DNA of 64,000 nucleotides from Pseudomonadota bacterium (GCA_005778355.1 SXON01000056.1:18900-82899), one strand, 5' to 3'; shown: positions 25,681-38,177, counted from the stretch's first letter. A program made the numbers and translations. Notes: generated from the letters alone by a model not told the origin.

Positions 25681-27635
25681 CCCTGCTCTCGCAAGGCGAC
25701 GCGCACCGCATCGAGCCCCGCCATCGCCTCGTCGAGGGCGAGGCTCCGGTCGCCCGCGCCGAAGCGGAAGGCGAGCGTGATGCGAGCACCCGAAGCCAGC
25801 CGGTACACGTCGGCCACCCGGGCCTCGCGCAGGCAGGCGACCGCGGTCGCGACCTCCTGGACGGCGTCGAGCACGCGACCCGCCTCCACTCGCTCGCCCA
25901 CCTCCACGTTGAGGTCAAGATCGACGGTGGGGAAGCGGTGCGGCACGTCGTAGCGAACTGCGGCGGGACGGCTGCCGAGGCAAGCCTGCAGGTCGACCTC
26001 GAAGACGACGGGGGCCTTGCGGAAACCGCAGGTACGCAAGAGCCGAGGGTGCAGCTCGCCCACGGTGGCCACGGTGCCGACGCTGAGCGTCCGCCCGGGG
26101 TGCAAGTGCGAATGGTCGTGTCGCGACACAACCGTGTCGACACCCTGCGCGCGCGCGAAGGCGATCACCGCGTCGCGCACCGCGAGGAGCTCGGCCTCGC
26201 CGCCGCCCACGGAAACACCGGCCGCGTGAAGGCGCTCCTCCACCTTCCCGTCGGCACCACGGCGGTACACGCGCCCCACCTCGTAGATCGCGAACTGCGC
26301 CTGCTCCTTCGCGTTCTGGATCGCGGCCTCGATCAGGGCCGGGAGCGCGGATGTCCGGAAGTAGCGATAGTTCTCGGCGATCGGGTTGAGCAGCGCCACC
26401 AGGGCGCCCCGGTCGAGGGCGAAGCGCTCCACCTCGTCGTCGCCGATCCACACCGGCAGGTACACCTCGTCCCAGCCCTGGGCGGACATGACGTCCCGCA
26501 GGCGACGGGCCGCGACGATCGCCGTGTTCTCCCGCGGCGCCTCGAGCGACATCGAGGGTGCCTCGCTCAAGACGTGCTCGTAGCCATGTAAACGCCCCAC
26601 CTCTTCGACCAGGTCCTGCGCGATGCGCAGGTCGGGACGGCTCTCGGGCACATCGACCCAGCCCGGGCCCGCTTCGAAGCCCAGCGAGGCGAAGAGGCGA
26701 TGCATCTCGGCGTCGCTCACCGGCATGCCGAGGCGGCCGCGAATCCTGTCGCCATCGAGGTCGATGCGGGTTGGACCGGGGGGCTCCTCCCCGGCCGACG
26801 CGAGCGCCACCGGGCGTCCCCCCGCCACCTCGGCGAGGAGCTGGGCCAGCCGAGCCAGCGCGGGGCGCACGCCGCTCACGGGGAGGCCCTTCTCGAAACG
26901 CGTGGAAGCCTCCGTGCGAAGCGACAGGCGCCGCGAGGCCCGCCTCACGGCGGCCATGTCGAAGGCCGCACACTCGATGACCACCCGCGTGGTGCTCTCG
27001 TTCACCTCGCTCCGCGCGTCGCCCATCACACCCGCGATGGCGACCGGCACCTCGCCGTCGCAAACCAGCAGGCACTCGGGGGTGAGCGTACGCTCCACCC
27101 CGTCGAGCGTCGTGATGTGCTCATCTTCGTTGGCCATGCGCAGCACGATGCTACCGTGCTCGATGCGGTCGGCATCGAAGGTGTGAAGGGGCTGTCCGAG
27201 CTCGAGCATCGCCAAGTTGGCGGCATCGACCACGTTGTTGATGGGCCGCATCCCGAGCTTCTGCACGGCATCCGCGAGCCAGGGGGGCGACGATCCCACG
27301 CGAACGCCCTCCACCAGCAAGGCCTCGTAGCGGCGGCAGCGCGGCGTGCGGATCTCGATGCGCGGCGATGACAGGACGGGAAGTCCGTCGAGCTCAGCCA
27401 ACTTCGGAGCCTGGAAAGTGAGGTTCCAGATCGCGGCGACGTCGCGAGCCACGCCCACCAGCGAGAAGAGATCCGGCCGGTTGGGCTCCAGATCGAACTC
27501 CAGGACCGCGTCGCCATCGGGGAGCCGTTCCACGTGCTCCACCTCGCTCACCCGCGCGTTGAGCGTGCGGGCGAGGGTTTCAACGTCGATATTGACTGGG
27601 ACAAGGCGCGAGAGCAGCGAGACGGGAACACGCAT
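25665..27635 (-). CDS. pheT: Phenylalanyl-tRNA synthetase beta subunit lacking the EMAPII tRNA-binding domain
   Basis: The beta subunit of the heterotetrameric PheRS. The first 40 residues (MRVPVSLLSRLVPVNIDVE..., VSEVEHVERL) pass directly into DAVLEFDLEPNRPDLFSLVG. In ordinary bacterial PheT an OB-fold tRNA-binding domain of about 110 residues sits exactly there. The B3/B4 editing region and B5 domain follow. The C-terminal FDX-ACB domain is present (PHRFPTVDLDLNVEV near 565). Total length is 656 aa against about 790 usually. The partner pheS is not adjacent but at 39288-40295 on the other strand. No internal frameshift is seen, so the domain is truly absent. Confidence 0.92.
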   Translation of the reverse strand: MRVPVSLLSRLVPVNIDVETLARTLNARVSEVEHVERLPDGDAVLEFDLEPNRPDLFSLVGVARDVAAIWNLTFQAPKLAELDGLPVLSSPRIEIRTPRCRRYEALLVEGVRVGSSPPWLADAVQKLGMRPINNVVDAANLAMLELGQPLHTFDADRIEHGSIVLRMANEDEHITTLDGVERTLTPECLLVCDGEVPVAIAGVMGDARSEVNESTTRVVIECAAFDMAAVRRASRRLSLRTEASTRFEKGLPVSGVRPALARLAQLLAEVAGGRPVALASAGEEPPGPTRIDLDGDRIRGRLGMPVSDAEMHRLFASLGFEAGPGWVDVPESRPDLRIAQDLVEEVGRLHGYEHVLSEAPSMSLEAPRENTAIVAARRLRDVMSAQGWDEVYLPVWIGDDEVERFALDRGALVALLNPIAENYRYFRTSALPALIEAAIQNAKEQAQFAIYEVGRVYRRGADGKVEERLHAAGVSVGGGEAELLAVRDAVIAFARAQGVDTVVSRHDHSHLHPGRTLSVGTVATVGELHPRLLRTCGFRKAPVVFEVDLQACLGSRPAAVRYDVPHRFPTVDLDLNVEVGERVEAGRVLDAVQEVATAVACLREARVADVYRLASGARITLAFRFGAGDRSLALDEAMAGLDAVRVALREQGWSPS

Positions 27636-27674
27636 GGCGACCGCCGACTAACCTAGGAAGCCCAAGCGCCGCGA

Positions 27675-28199
27675 CTAGGCCAGCCGGGGCGCGGCGACCT
27701 CGTCTTCTGCCAGCACCCGCAGGACGGTGACACCGGTGACCTGCGGGTCGGCTTCGAGAGATCGCGCCGCCACCCGGTGACGATGCACGAACAAGCGCTC
27801 GGTGAGGATGCCGACCAGCTTTGGGAAGCGTACCGGCTCGAAGATCACGTGGTCGAGGTACCGCGCGCCGTCCGTCGTCGACTCGATGACGTGGGTGTGC
27901 TCGAAGCGGCCATACAGCGCGTTCTCCGACACGTCGGTGTAGCGTCGCGGCCGCTCCGCCTCGCGCATCTCGATGGGCCAGGCGATCCCGGGCGGGAGGC
28001 CGAGAAAACGCAGCCGACCGTCGAACTTCGCGGGCACCGCCCCCGCGAGCGCGCGGGAAAGGGCCTCGGGGTCGGCGCTGAAGTGCAGCCACGGGCGGAA
28101 CTCCTCGCCCAGCTTCTCGGGGTTGGTCTTGAGCGCCCACACCTCGTCTGGGCTGGCCTTGAATCGGGTCCACGCGCGGAGCTGGAACGTCGTCGGCAT
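27675..28199 (-). CDS. SRPBCC (START-like) family protein
   Basis: A 174-aa cytoplasmic protein with the helix-grip pattern of the SRPBCC superfamily: FQLRAWTRFKASPDEVWALK at the N-terminus, IAWPIEMREAERPRRYTDVS in the middle, and a terminal helix (FPKLVGILTERLFVHRHR). Such proteins bind hydrophobic ligands in a cavity; the ligand is unknown. ATG at 28199 begins the domain; the frame is open far upstream but without a plausible protein. A run of seven G lies just upstream (about 28220-28226). Confidence 0.75.
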   Translation of the reverse strand: MPTTFQLRAWTRFKASPDEVWALKTNPEKLGEEFRPWLHFSADPEALSRALAGAVPAKFDGRLRFLGLPPGIAWPIEMREAERPRRYTDVSENALYGRFEHTHVIESTTDGARYLDHVIFEPVRFPKLVGILTERLFVHRHRVAARSLEADPQVTGVTVLRVLAEDEVAAPRLA

Positions 28200-28368
28200 C
28201 GCGCGCCGATAACGCCGCCGGGGGGGTCCCGGGAGTGGCGACATGCCGCCCCAGATCGATTGACAAACGTTCGCCAGGACCGCCGGAAACGTCGTCACGG
28301 GCTCGGTCACGGGGCCGTTGCTGCCGTACAACTGCAACCGCAAAAAACCCCAAGGTCGGGAAAGTCCT

Positions 28369-29526
28369 ATGATGAACATCGCCCCTCTCCTCGTGCTCTC
28401 CGCTGCCGCCGCCACCGAGCAGGACGGCGCGTACGAGCTCCCCGACGCGGGCGTGCGGCTGATGCTGCCTTCCTGGCACATGAGTCGATGGAGTGACTGG
28501 GACTTCCGCGGTCGGAGCGGCGACGGCGGGGTGCTCGTGTCGGCCTGGTACACGCCTTTCCAGACCACCATCAACGCCGAGAACGCCGAGGGCTTCCGCG
28601 AGGCCTGGAAGGCCAAGCTGGAGCAAGACGAGCACGCGAGCAACGTGTCGTTTACCCACAGCGACGTCGCGACCATCGAGGGTCGCCCGACGCTGCGCGC
28701 GACGGCGACCATGGAGCTGCCGGGGGGGGCACGCGCGGTGTTCGAGGGGGCGGCCTTTGCGACCGATGGTCGCACCGTGCACGTGGCCACCTACGCCATC
28801 GCCCAGAATGCCCGCCGCGCGACGACCGCACTCGAGAACGCGCTGCGCGATCTCGCCGTCACCAAGCCGGCGGCAGCCGTGGACGACGGTGGCAAGCTCG
28901 AGCACGAGCTCTTCAGCTTCGACCTACCGGAAGGCTGGCGCGTGCCGCTCAAGAGCGAGGAGTTCGACGCCAGCGGCCTCTACTCGCGCACCGGCGCGAT
29001 GGACACCAGCAAGTGCGCCGCGGCCATCCGCCCGGTGGCGCCGGGCGCGACCGATCTGTTGCTCGCTTGTCCCGGCGGGCCAGCACTCACGATCGTCGAC
29101 CAGTACAGCTTCGAGGACGAGTCGATGGTCTTCCGTTCGGGACTCTTCGGCAAGGCCGCGAGCACGCTCCCCCCGGCCACGCCCGTCGAGACACACAGCG
29201 GCATGGGGATCCTGCAGAAGGCCAACGATGGTCTCTACGTCGTGGGCCTCCCGTACAGCGAGGGCACGCTCGTGGCCTGGGTCGCTGGTGATAAAGGTCG
29301 CGACGCGGAGGCGGCGGCGAGCGCCAAGTCCATCGCCACCACCTGGACCCTCGACACCGCCGCCCAGACACACCACTCCTTCGGCGCCGTCGCCGCCCAC
29401 ACCCTCGCCTACCGTCCCACGCACCCGGTGGTGCTCATGGCCGCGGCGATGATGCTCGGCATTCTCGGCCTGTTCGCGAAGCTCATCTTCGCCCGGCCGC
29501 GGATGGAGATCCCGCCGACGTACTAG
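28369..29526 (+). CDS. Exported protein of unknown function with C-terminal membrane anchor
   Basis: A 385-aa protein. A short hydrophobic leader (MMNIAPLLVLSAAAATEQ) may be a signal peptide. Two related beta domains follow, each beginning with a 'protein-at-membrane' pattern (YELPDAGVRLMLPSWHM near 25 and LFSFDLPEGWRVPL near 190). Near the end there is one transmembrane helix (VVLMAAAMMLGILGLFAKLIF) and a short basic tail. No known family is recognised. A TTGACA stands at 28260 but has no -10. Its stop shares a CTAG with the convergent EVE gene. Confidence 0.7.
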   Translation: MMNIAPLLVLSAAAATEQDGAYELPDAGVRLMLPSWHMSRWSDWDFRGRSGDGGVLVSAWYTPFQTTINAENAEGFREAWKAKLEQDEHASNVSFTHSDVATIEGRPTLRATATMELPGGARAVFEGAAFATDGRTVHVATYAIAQNARRATTALENALRDLAVTKPAAAVDDGGKLEHELFSFDLPEGWRVPLKSEEFDASGLYSRTGAMDTSKCAAAIRPVAPGATDLLLACPGGPALTIVDQYSFEDESMVFRSGLFGKAASTLPPATPVETHSGMGILQKANDGLYVVGLPYSEGTLVAWVAGDKGRDAEAAASAKSIATTWTLDTAAQTHHSFGAVAAHTLAYRPTHPVVLMAAAMMLGILGLFAKLIFARPRMEIPPTY

Positions 29527-29930
29527 CGGGACAGCTCCACCACCCGCGCGAACTGCGCCTCGGTGATGGGGCTGACGCTCACCCGCCCCTGCTTCACCAG
29601 CTTGGTGTCTGCGAGGAGCGAGTCCCCTTTGAAGGCTGCGAGGGTGACCGGGCGCAGCAGGGCCTCCACCGGTGCAAGATCGACCGCGAGCCACCGCGGA
29701 TCGCCCTCGGCCGTGGGATCGGCGTAGGCCTCGCGCACCACGGTGGCGACGCCGACGACTTCTTTCCCAGTGTTGGAGTGGTAGAACAACACGCGATCAC
29801 CGAGCTTCATCGCGCGCAGGTTGTTGCGGGCCTCGGCGCTACGAATACCGGTCCAAGCCGTCGAACCGTCGGTGACGAGCTGCGACCAGGGGTACACCTC
29901 GGGCTCCGACTTCGCGATCCACGTTTGCAT
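29523..29930 (-). CDS. EVE-domain protein
   Basis: A 135-aa single EVE (PUA-like) domain. The N-terminal MQTWIAKSEPEVYPWSQL is the family hallmark, followed by WTGIRSAEARNNLRAMKLGD and VLFYHSNTGKEVVGVATVV. The fold reads modified bases in DNA or RNA; human THYN1 is a relative. ATG at 29930 is fixed by the conserved N-terminus. It is a standalone gene here, not fused to a nuclease. Confidence 0.92.
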   Translation of the reverse strand: MQTWIAKSEPEVYPWSQLVTDGSTAWTGIRSAEARNNLRAMKLGDRVLFYHSNTGKEVVGVATVVREAYADPTAEGDPRWLAVDLAPVEALLRPVTLAAFKGDSLLADTKLVKQGRVSVSPITEAQFARVVELSR

Positions 29931-29982
29931 GGCACGTCGGCTATCCGGCGCGGGTACTCGCCGGGAAGGGTAGCTTCCGGCC

Positions 29983-30972
29983 ATGGAGATCACCGACGAG
30001 GCCGTCTTGGCGCCGTTTGGCGAGGAGACCGTCATCCTCGAGTTCCTGGCCAATCCCACAGGCCCGCAGGCCGCGGCGTTGGCCGCGCACGAGCTGCCCG
30101 TCGTGTACAGCAACCTTGCCGAGGCCTGCGTGCACCGCGTGGCGGCGCTCGAGGTCGAGGCGAGCACCTGGCTGGAGGCGGAGTCCTGCGCGTCGCGAGT
30201 GGTCGACGTCGCCGTGGCCGCGCAACTCGACGGGAACCTCGACGCTGACGCACCGAGCGACACCCTCGCCCTCACTCACCTGGTGATCGCCCTCGCCGCG
30301 GCCGAGCGCGCGGATCGGCGCCCCACGCTGGCCGACCGGCGCTACGATCTGCTCGTTCGGCTGGCCGACGCCCTCGCCGAGCGGGCCGCCGACGCACCCG
30401 ACGGGATGCTCGCCGCCTACGGCCGGGGCCAGAGCCCCTGGCCTCCCGACGCCACCTCGCTGATCTACGCGCTCTGGCTCGCCGATCAGGTGGCCCCGAG
30501 CGAGGTGCTCGACGGTCGGCACGAGGCGCCGATGCGCGCGTACCTGGGCTGGGCGAGAGGCCGGGGTCGCTCGCTGGACTGGGACCTCCCGGTGTCCGAG
30601 GCTGGCGACGCCTTCGGCACGACGAAACTGCCCCGTGGCACGGCGCTGGCCTGGACCGCTCGCTACCAGGCGGCCTGGGACAGGCCCGGCGCAGCCCAGC
30701 TCTGGGGCCGCTTCAAGGCGACTTTCTGGCTCGAAGGTGGCCTTGGCGAGTGGCCCCCCGGCGTGGAGCGCAAGGGCGACGAGCTGAGTGGCCCTCTGGT
30801 TGACGGGGTGGCCCTCCGCGCCACGGCGCTGGCGCTCGGCGCCGCCCACCTGCTCGGCGACACCGCGAGCTTCGACAAACTCGCCGCCTTGTCCCTCCCC
30901 TCCGACCTGCTCACCCGGGCCCAGCGCGTCAACGCGGTGGGGATCGTGCCCTGGTTCAGCGGGCGGCGTTGA
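29983..30972 (+). CDS. Hypothetical helical protein
   Basis: A 329-aa protein (MEITDEAVLAPFGEETVILE...) that is Ala/Leu-rich and almost wholly alpha-helical. Segments such as ALTHLVIALAAAERADRR and DLLVRLADALAERAADAPDG suggest a helical-repeat or toroid-like fold. There is no signal peptide, membrane segment or catalytic motif I recognise. It is divergent from the EVE gene (52 bp apart) and overlaps the TPR protein convergently by 17 bp. It could be a scaffold or an all-helical enzyme. Confidence 0.65.
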   Translation: MEITDEAVLAPFGEETVILEFLANPTGPQAAALAAHELPVVYSNLAEACVHRVAALEVEASTWLEAESCASRVVDVAVAAQLDGNLDADAPSDTLALTHLVIALAAAERADRRPTLADRRYDLLVRLADALAERAADAPDGMLAAYGRGQSPWPPDATSLIYALWLADQVAPSEVLDGRHEAPMRAYLGWARGRGRSLDWDLPVSEAGDAFGTTKLPRGTALAWTARYQAAWDRPGAAQLWGRFKATFWLEGGLGEWPPGVERKGDELSGPLVDGVALRATALALGAAHLLGDTASFDKLAALSLPSDLLTRAQRVNAVGIVPWFSGRR

Positions 30973-32443
30973 GCCGCGCCGCTTCCTGGTAGGCGGCCAG
31001 GGCGGTGCTGGCATCGCCGCGGGCGGCGTAGAGATCACCGCGAGTGAGCTGCAACATCGACAACGCCGGGGTGTTGTTGGGCTTGGCGGCGATGGTGCGG
31101 TTGACGAGGCCAAGTGCGGTGTCGTTACGACCCCGGCGACGCTCGACCGCGGCGGCGCGCAGGGTGGCCTCCTGGGCCACGATCGTGTCGGCGTCGGCCA
31201 TGTAGCGACCGTAGATGGCGAGCGCGGCATCGGCGCTCGCGCTCGACGCCTCCGAGAAGGCACTTGCAACATCGCCGCGCGCCGTGGCGGCGCTGGCGCT
31301 GTAATCGGAGGGCACCGCCGACGCGCGGGCAAGGGCGAGGTCCGTCGACGACGCGGCGAGCGCAGTGGTCGAGGTCGAGGTCGCGGGCGCGCTGGCGGGG
31401 GCGGCGGAGCCGACCGGCGCGGAGCTCGACGGCTTGCTGGATGCCTTCGAGGCGGGGGCCTTGGTTGCAGTCTGGGCCACCGCGCCGGCCATCTGCTCCT
31501 CGTCGGCCTCCTCGGCGCGGGTGCTGGCTCGTCCCTCGGCGGCCTTCTCCTTCTTCGGCTCGGCGGCCTTCTTCTCCGAGGTCTCCCCGAAGAACCAGCC
31601 ATCGTCGGACTTTCCGCCGCTCGACGGCTGGGCGCTCGACGTCTCCGCGATCGCCGAGGGCTCAGCAGGCGGCACCGTGGCGGTGACGGGGGCGGGCGGC
31701 GGCGCGGGCGCGTCCTTGTCGGCGGCGTAGCCGAGGGACTGCACGTCCTCGCGGGCCGGAGCACCACCGCTGCCGCTGGCACCGCCTGCGTCACCCCCTG
31801 TCACCCCGACCGTCCCCGCGCCGCCGCTCGGTCCCGCCGCCTCGAGGGCCTCGCTCCGCGCCCGTTCCAGCGTGCCATCGTCTGCCGGGGCCTCGCCTTC
31901 GGTGGCGGCCTCGGCAATCACCGGCACCGCATCGATGCTGGGTGTCGCGACCGGAGAGGGCTCCGCCGGCGCGGCAGCCGTGGCCTCCGGCGAGGGCATC
32001 GTCGGCACGTCCTCCGCGAGCTGCTGCGCGGTGGGTGACAGGTAGCGACCCGCCATCGGCACCACCAGGAGGAGCGCCGCCGCCGCCGCCGCACCGACGC
32101 CCAGCGCGGGCGCCAACCACCAGCGGCGAAGCGTGCGCTGCGCCCGTCGAGCCGGTGCCTCCGTGCGCGTCGTCGTACGCGAGGCTTCTCGCTCGGCGGC
32201 GCGGGCCCGGGCGGCGCTCAAGGACACCACCTCGCCGCCGTCGCCTTGGGCTTCCGCGAAGGGGCCTGTCGTCACCCGGCCAAGCACGTCGCCAATGCGC
32301 GTGCGCGGCGACGGGGCGAGGTCGGGGCGAACCGCGTAGACCGCCGCAACCACCTCGGGCTCGAGGCCTGCGGGCGGATCCGTCCCCGGCGGCTGGCTGA
32401 GCCAGTCGGCAAGGAGCTGGGCGCGGGCTTCTTCAGTCGACAT
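30956..32443 (-). CDS. Membrane TPR protein, probable anti-sigma-like partner of the ECF sigma factor
   Basis: A 495-aa protein. The cytoplasmic N-terminus (about 1-105) contains LEPEVVAAVYAVRPDLAPSP and ends in a basic stretch. One transmembrane helix (WWLAPALGVGAAAAAALLL) follows at about 108-130. Then comes a Pro/Ala/Ser/Lys-rich low-complexity periplasmic linker of about 230 residues, and TPR-like helices at the C-terminus (ALAIYGRYMADADTIV, GLVNRTIAAKPNN, GDASTALAAYQEAARL). Its start overlaps the sigma-factor stop by 11 bp. Position and topology fit a membrane regulator of that sigma factor; no zinc anti-sigma motif is present, so this role is inferred. Confidence 0.7.
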   Translation of the reverse strand: MSTEEARAQLLADWLSQPPGTDPPAGLEPEVVAAVYAVRPDLAPSPRTRIGDVLGRVTTGPFAEAQGDGGEVVSLSAARARAAEREASRTTTRTEAPARRAQRTLRRWWLAPALGVGAAAAAALLLVVPMAGRYLSPTAQQLAEDVPTMPSPEATAAAPAEPSPVATPSIDAVPVIAEAATEGEAPADDGTLERARSEALEAAGPSGGAGTVGVTGGDAGGASGSGGAPAREDVQSLGYAADKDAPAPPPAPVTATVPPAEPSAIAETSSAQPSSGGKSDDGWFFGETSEKKAAEPKKEKAAEGRASTRAEEADEEQMAGAVAQTATKAPASKASSKPSSSAPVGSAAPASAPATSTSTTALAASSTDLALARASAVPSDYSASAATARGDVASAFSEASSASADAALAIYGRYMADADTIVAQEATLRAAAVERRRGRNDTALGLVNRTIAAKPNNTPALSMLQLTRGDLYAARGDASTALAAYQEAARLNAAR

Positions 32444-33047
32444 CGGGCTGGTAGGCCTTTCGGAACGCCGCAGAGGCGCGGTGGAGGATCACGTCGAAGT
32501 TTCCGAGGGTGACGCCCATGCGCTGGGCACATTCCTCGCGGTCGAGGTCGGCAATGAGCCGGAGCCGCAAGGCCTCGGCGTAGCGGGGATTCAGTTGTGC
32601 GAGCGCCGCCTCGACCTCCGCGCGCCGGTCGGTGTCCTCGAGCCCCGCGTCGGCGCCGGCCTCGGTGAACGGCTCCCCGTCGGACTCCGAGAGGAGCGCG
32701 TCTTCCAGGCGACGCGTGCGCTGGTAGCTGCGGTGAACGTCGATGGCGCGGTTGATCGCGATGCGGCGAATCCAGAAGTAGATGGATTTGTCCGACTCGG
32801 GTCGGTAGGTCTCGCAGCGTTCGAGCACGATGCGGAAGGTGTCGCAGAGCACGTTCTCGGCGAGGTCGCGATGCGGCAGGCGCGGGAGGATCACCTCCCG
32901 GAACAAGGCATCGCCGTACCAGGCGTAGAGCGTGCCCGCGGCACGACGGTCGCCCCGGAGGAGGGCCTCCACGACGGCACGTTCGTCCTCGATGGGCTGG
33001 AGTTCGGCTTCGTCGAGCAGGGTGCCCTCCTTGGCGCACCCGACCAT
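32433..33047 (-). CDS. ECF-type RNA polymerase sigma factor
   Basis: A 204-aa group IV sigma factor. Region 2 is seen in FRIVLERCETYRPESD and YFWIRRIAINRAIDVHRS (-10 recognition). Region 4 is seen in LNPRYAEALRLRLIADLDRE and CAQRMGVTLGNFDVILHRAS (helix-turn-helix, -35 recognition). An acidic linker of about 30 residues lies between. It is the first gene of a pair with the membrane TPR protein, with which it overlaps by 11 bp. Confidence 0.9.
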   Translation of the reverse strand: MVGCAKEGTLLDEAELQPIEDERAVVEALLRGDRRAAGTLYAWYGDALFREVILPRLPHRDLAENVLCDTFRIVLERCETYRPESDKSIYFWIRRIAINRAIDVHRSYQRTRRLEDALLSESDGEPFTEAGADAGLEDTDRRAEVEAALAQLNPRYAEALRLRLIADLDREECAQRMGVTLGNFDVILHRASAAFRKAYQPDVD

Positions 33048-33097
33048 GGAACGGGCGGAGGGTTTCGATTCTTACACGTCGCGCCCACCGTGGGGCA

Positions 33098-34444
33098 TCA
33101 GGCCGGGTCGAACATCACCCCTCGACCGCAGATCCACGCGGGGTCGGCGGCACGTTTGAGCGCGCGCCAAGCCTCGAACAGCTCCGGCGGCGCCATCAGC
33201 GCGAGGTGCGCCTTCTTCAGGCGCCCGATGCCATGCTCGCCCGAGACCGTGCCGCCCATCGCCACCGCCGCGCGCGCGAGCTCCAGGTAGGTGGCGCGCC
33301 CCTGGGCGAGCTCCTCGGTGTTCGCCGGGAGTATGTTCAGGTGCAAGTGGCTGTCGCCGATGTGGCCGAAGCAGGCGGTGGGCAGGCGCACCCGGTCGTA
33401 GAGCTCGAGCATCTCCGCCAGGCGCTCGTGGGGAACGGCGAAATCCGTCCCCACCTTCTGCACGCCGTTGCGCACGATGATCTCGTTCACCGCCGCCGGG
33501 AGGGCGTGTCGAACCGCGTGCAACTTCGCGCGTCCACCCTCGTCTTCCACCACGATGGTGTCGTCGGCGATCGCATCGTGACGCACGAGCCGCTCGTACC
33601 ACTCCTCGAGCGGCGCCTCGCCCTCGTGCTCCACCTCCAGCATGAGCGCCGAGTCGGCCGCCGGGACCTCGGGCACCCGCCCGCGGATGAGGGCAAGGGA
33701 GCCCCGGTCGAAGTACTCGATGCACCGAGGCCCGGCCCCGCGTGCCTCGCCGAGGAACGACAACATGGACGACCGCGTGGGGAAGAAAGCGAGGAAGGTG
33801 AGGACGTGGCGAGGTAGCGGCAAGAGCCGGGTGCGTACCCGAGTCACCACGCCGAGCAGACCCTCGCTGCCGATGACGAGGTCGAGCAAATTCCCGGCCG
33901 GGTACAGCCCGGCGGCGGTCTTGACCCGCGGCTCGGTCCACCGGGGCACGGGCCAGGGGCTCGGCGTCGCGCGGTCGACCCAGCGGAGCTCGCTGCTTGG
34001 AAACACCACTTCCGCCGCCTCGATCCAGGGTCGCGTGGGCCCGTACTTGAAGGTGCGCGCGCCGCTCGCGTTGCAGGCCACGGCGCCGCCCACCGAGCAG
34101 TCGTGTCGCGAGGTGGGGTCGGGCGGAAAGAACAGCCCGTGGCGCTCAACCTCGCCCTGGTAATCAGCGAGGATCACGCCCCCATCCACGTCGTCGAGGC
34201 CGTGGACCGTAGCCAGGAGCTCGGTGGACAAGAGCGCGCCCCCCATCGGCACCGAAGCGCCGGTGGTGGAGGTGCGCTTGGCAGTAACGGTGACGGGGAC
34301 AGCCCGCGACTGGCACCACGACATCACCTCGGCCACCTCCTCAGCCGCCCGGGGACGGAAGAGCATCTCGGCGTTGCCCGCGAGATTCGAGGCATCGCGG
34401 AGGTAGCCCTCGAGGATGGCGGGATCGGTGATCGGGGCGAGCAA
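33098..34444 (-). CDS. FAD-binding oxidoreductase (GlcD / D-lactate dehydrogenase-like)
   Basis: A 448-aa VAO-family flavoprotein. The FAD-binding domain shows FRPRAAEEVAEVMSWCQSR, VTAKRTSTTGASVPMGG and PPDPTSRHDCSVGGAVACNA. The C-terminal FAD-oxidase domain shows HIGDSHLHLNILP and GGTVSGEHGIGRLKKAH, the usual metal and substrate region. It probably oxidises a 2-hydroxy acid such as glycolate or D-lactate. No GlcE/GlcF subunits are adjacent, so it may be a single-subunit dehydrogenase. A repeat element lies directly upstream of the start. Confidence 0.9.
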   Translation of the reverse strand: MLAPITDPAILEGYLRDASNLAGNAEMLFRPRAAEEVAEVMSWCQSRAVPVTVTAKRTSTTGASVPMGGALLSTELLATVHGLDDVDGGVILADYQGEVERHGLFFPPDPTSRHDCSVGGAVACNASGARTFKYGPTRPWIEAAEVVFPSSELRWVDRATPSPWPVPRWTEPRVKTAAGLYPAGNLLDLVIGSEGLLGVVTRVRTRLLPLPRHVLTFLAFFPTRSSMLSFLGEARGAGPRCIEYFDRGSLALIRGRVPEVPAADSALMLEVEHEGEAPLEEWYERLVRHDAIADDTIVVEDEGGRAKLHAVRHALPAAVNEIIVRNGVQKVGTDFAVPHERLAEMLELYDRVRLPTACFGHIGDSHLHLNILPANTEELAQGRATYLELARAAVAMGGTVSGEHGIGRLKKAHLALMAPPELFEAWRALKRAADPAWICGRGVMFDPA

Positions 34445-34553
34445 GGCTGGAGGCTGGGGGCTGGAGGCTGGAGGCTGGAGGCAGGCCGCAACGGGTCCAC
34501 CGCGCCGGCGCTCAGGACCTACAGCCTAATCCCTACCGCCCACAGCCTGTAGC

Positions 34554-34556
<3 letters not shown>
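34444..34556. repeat. Intergenic heptad-repeat / inverted-repeat element, copy 1
   Basis: GGCTGGA-type heptads repeat at about 34452-34491, a GC-rich centre follows, and then the shared segment CTCAGGACCTACAGCCTA leads into an arm (ACAGCCTGTAGCCTAGAGCC) whose reverse complement again reads as GGCTNNA heptads. The two arms could pair as a long imperfect hairpin. It lies between the 3' end of the kinase gene and the 5' end of the FAD oxidoreductase gene. A related copy lies at 56240-56374. Confidence 0.7.
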
Positions 34557-37775
<3,219 letters not shown>

Positions 37776-37832
37776 CTCGCGGTCAACTTCCACGCCGGTA
37801 GCATAAACCAAGCGCCCGTCTCCCCGGTTGCC

Positions 37833-38177
37833 ATGCGCCTTCACCACCTCGCCGTGCTCGGCCCCGACCCGGCGGCGCTCGCCGCCTTCTACGCCGCGAT
37901 GCTTGCACTCCCCGAGCTGCGGCGGGCTCACGACGAGGCCGGCGTGCGCGCCGTCTGGCTCGACGCCGACGGCGTGATTCTGATGTTCGAGCGTGGCGCC
38001 CGGGGGCAGAACGGCGTGATCGTCTTCGCGTCGCGACCCGGCTCCGCCGCCGAGTGGCGCGCGCGACTGGGGGCGCATTTCGACGGCCGCTCCGACTTCA
38101 CGCTGTACGGTCGCGACCCCGACGGGAACCGCTTCGGGGTGAGCAGCTTCCCCGATCCCATCGGCACGGAGGAGTAG
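37833..38177 (+). CDS. VOC (glyoxalase/bleomycin resistance) superfamily protein
   Basis: A 114-aa single-chain vicinal-oxygen-chelate protein. The opening MRLHHLAVLGPDPAALAAFY is typical (first metal-type His). FTLYGRDPDGNRFGVSSF near the end matches the usual xDPxGN motif. Substrate is unknown. The frame is open upstream from 37113, but only the part from ATG 37833 matches the fold; the rest is antisense to the kinase. Confidence 0.88.
   Translation: MRLHHLAVLGPDPAALAAFYAAMLALPELRRAHDEAGVRAVWLDADGVILMFERGARGQNGVIVFASRPGSAAEWRARLGAHFDGRSDFTLYGRDPDGNRFGVSSFPDPIGTEE

Noticed and set aside
28260..28265. TTGACA as a promoter for the exported protein at 28369
   Set aside because: No -10-like hexamer occurs at 15-19 bp spacing.
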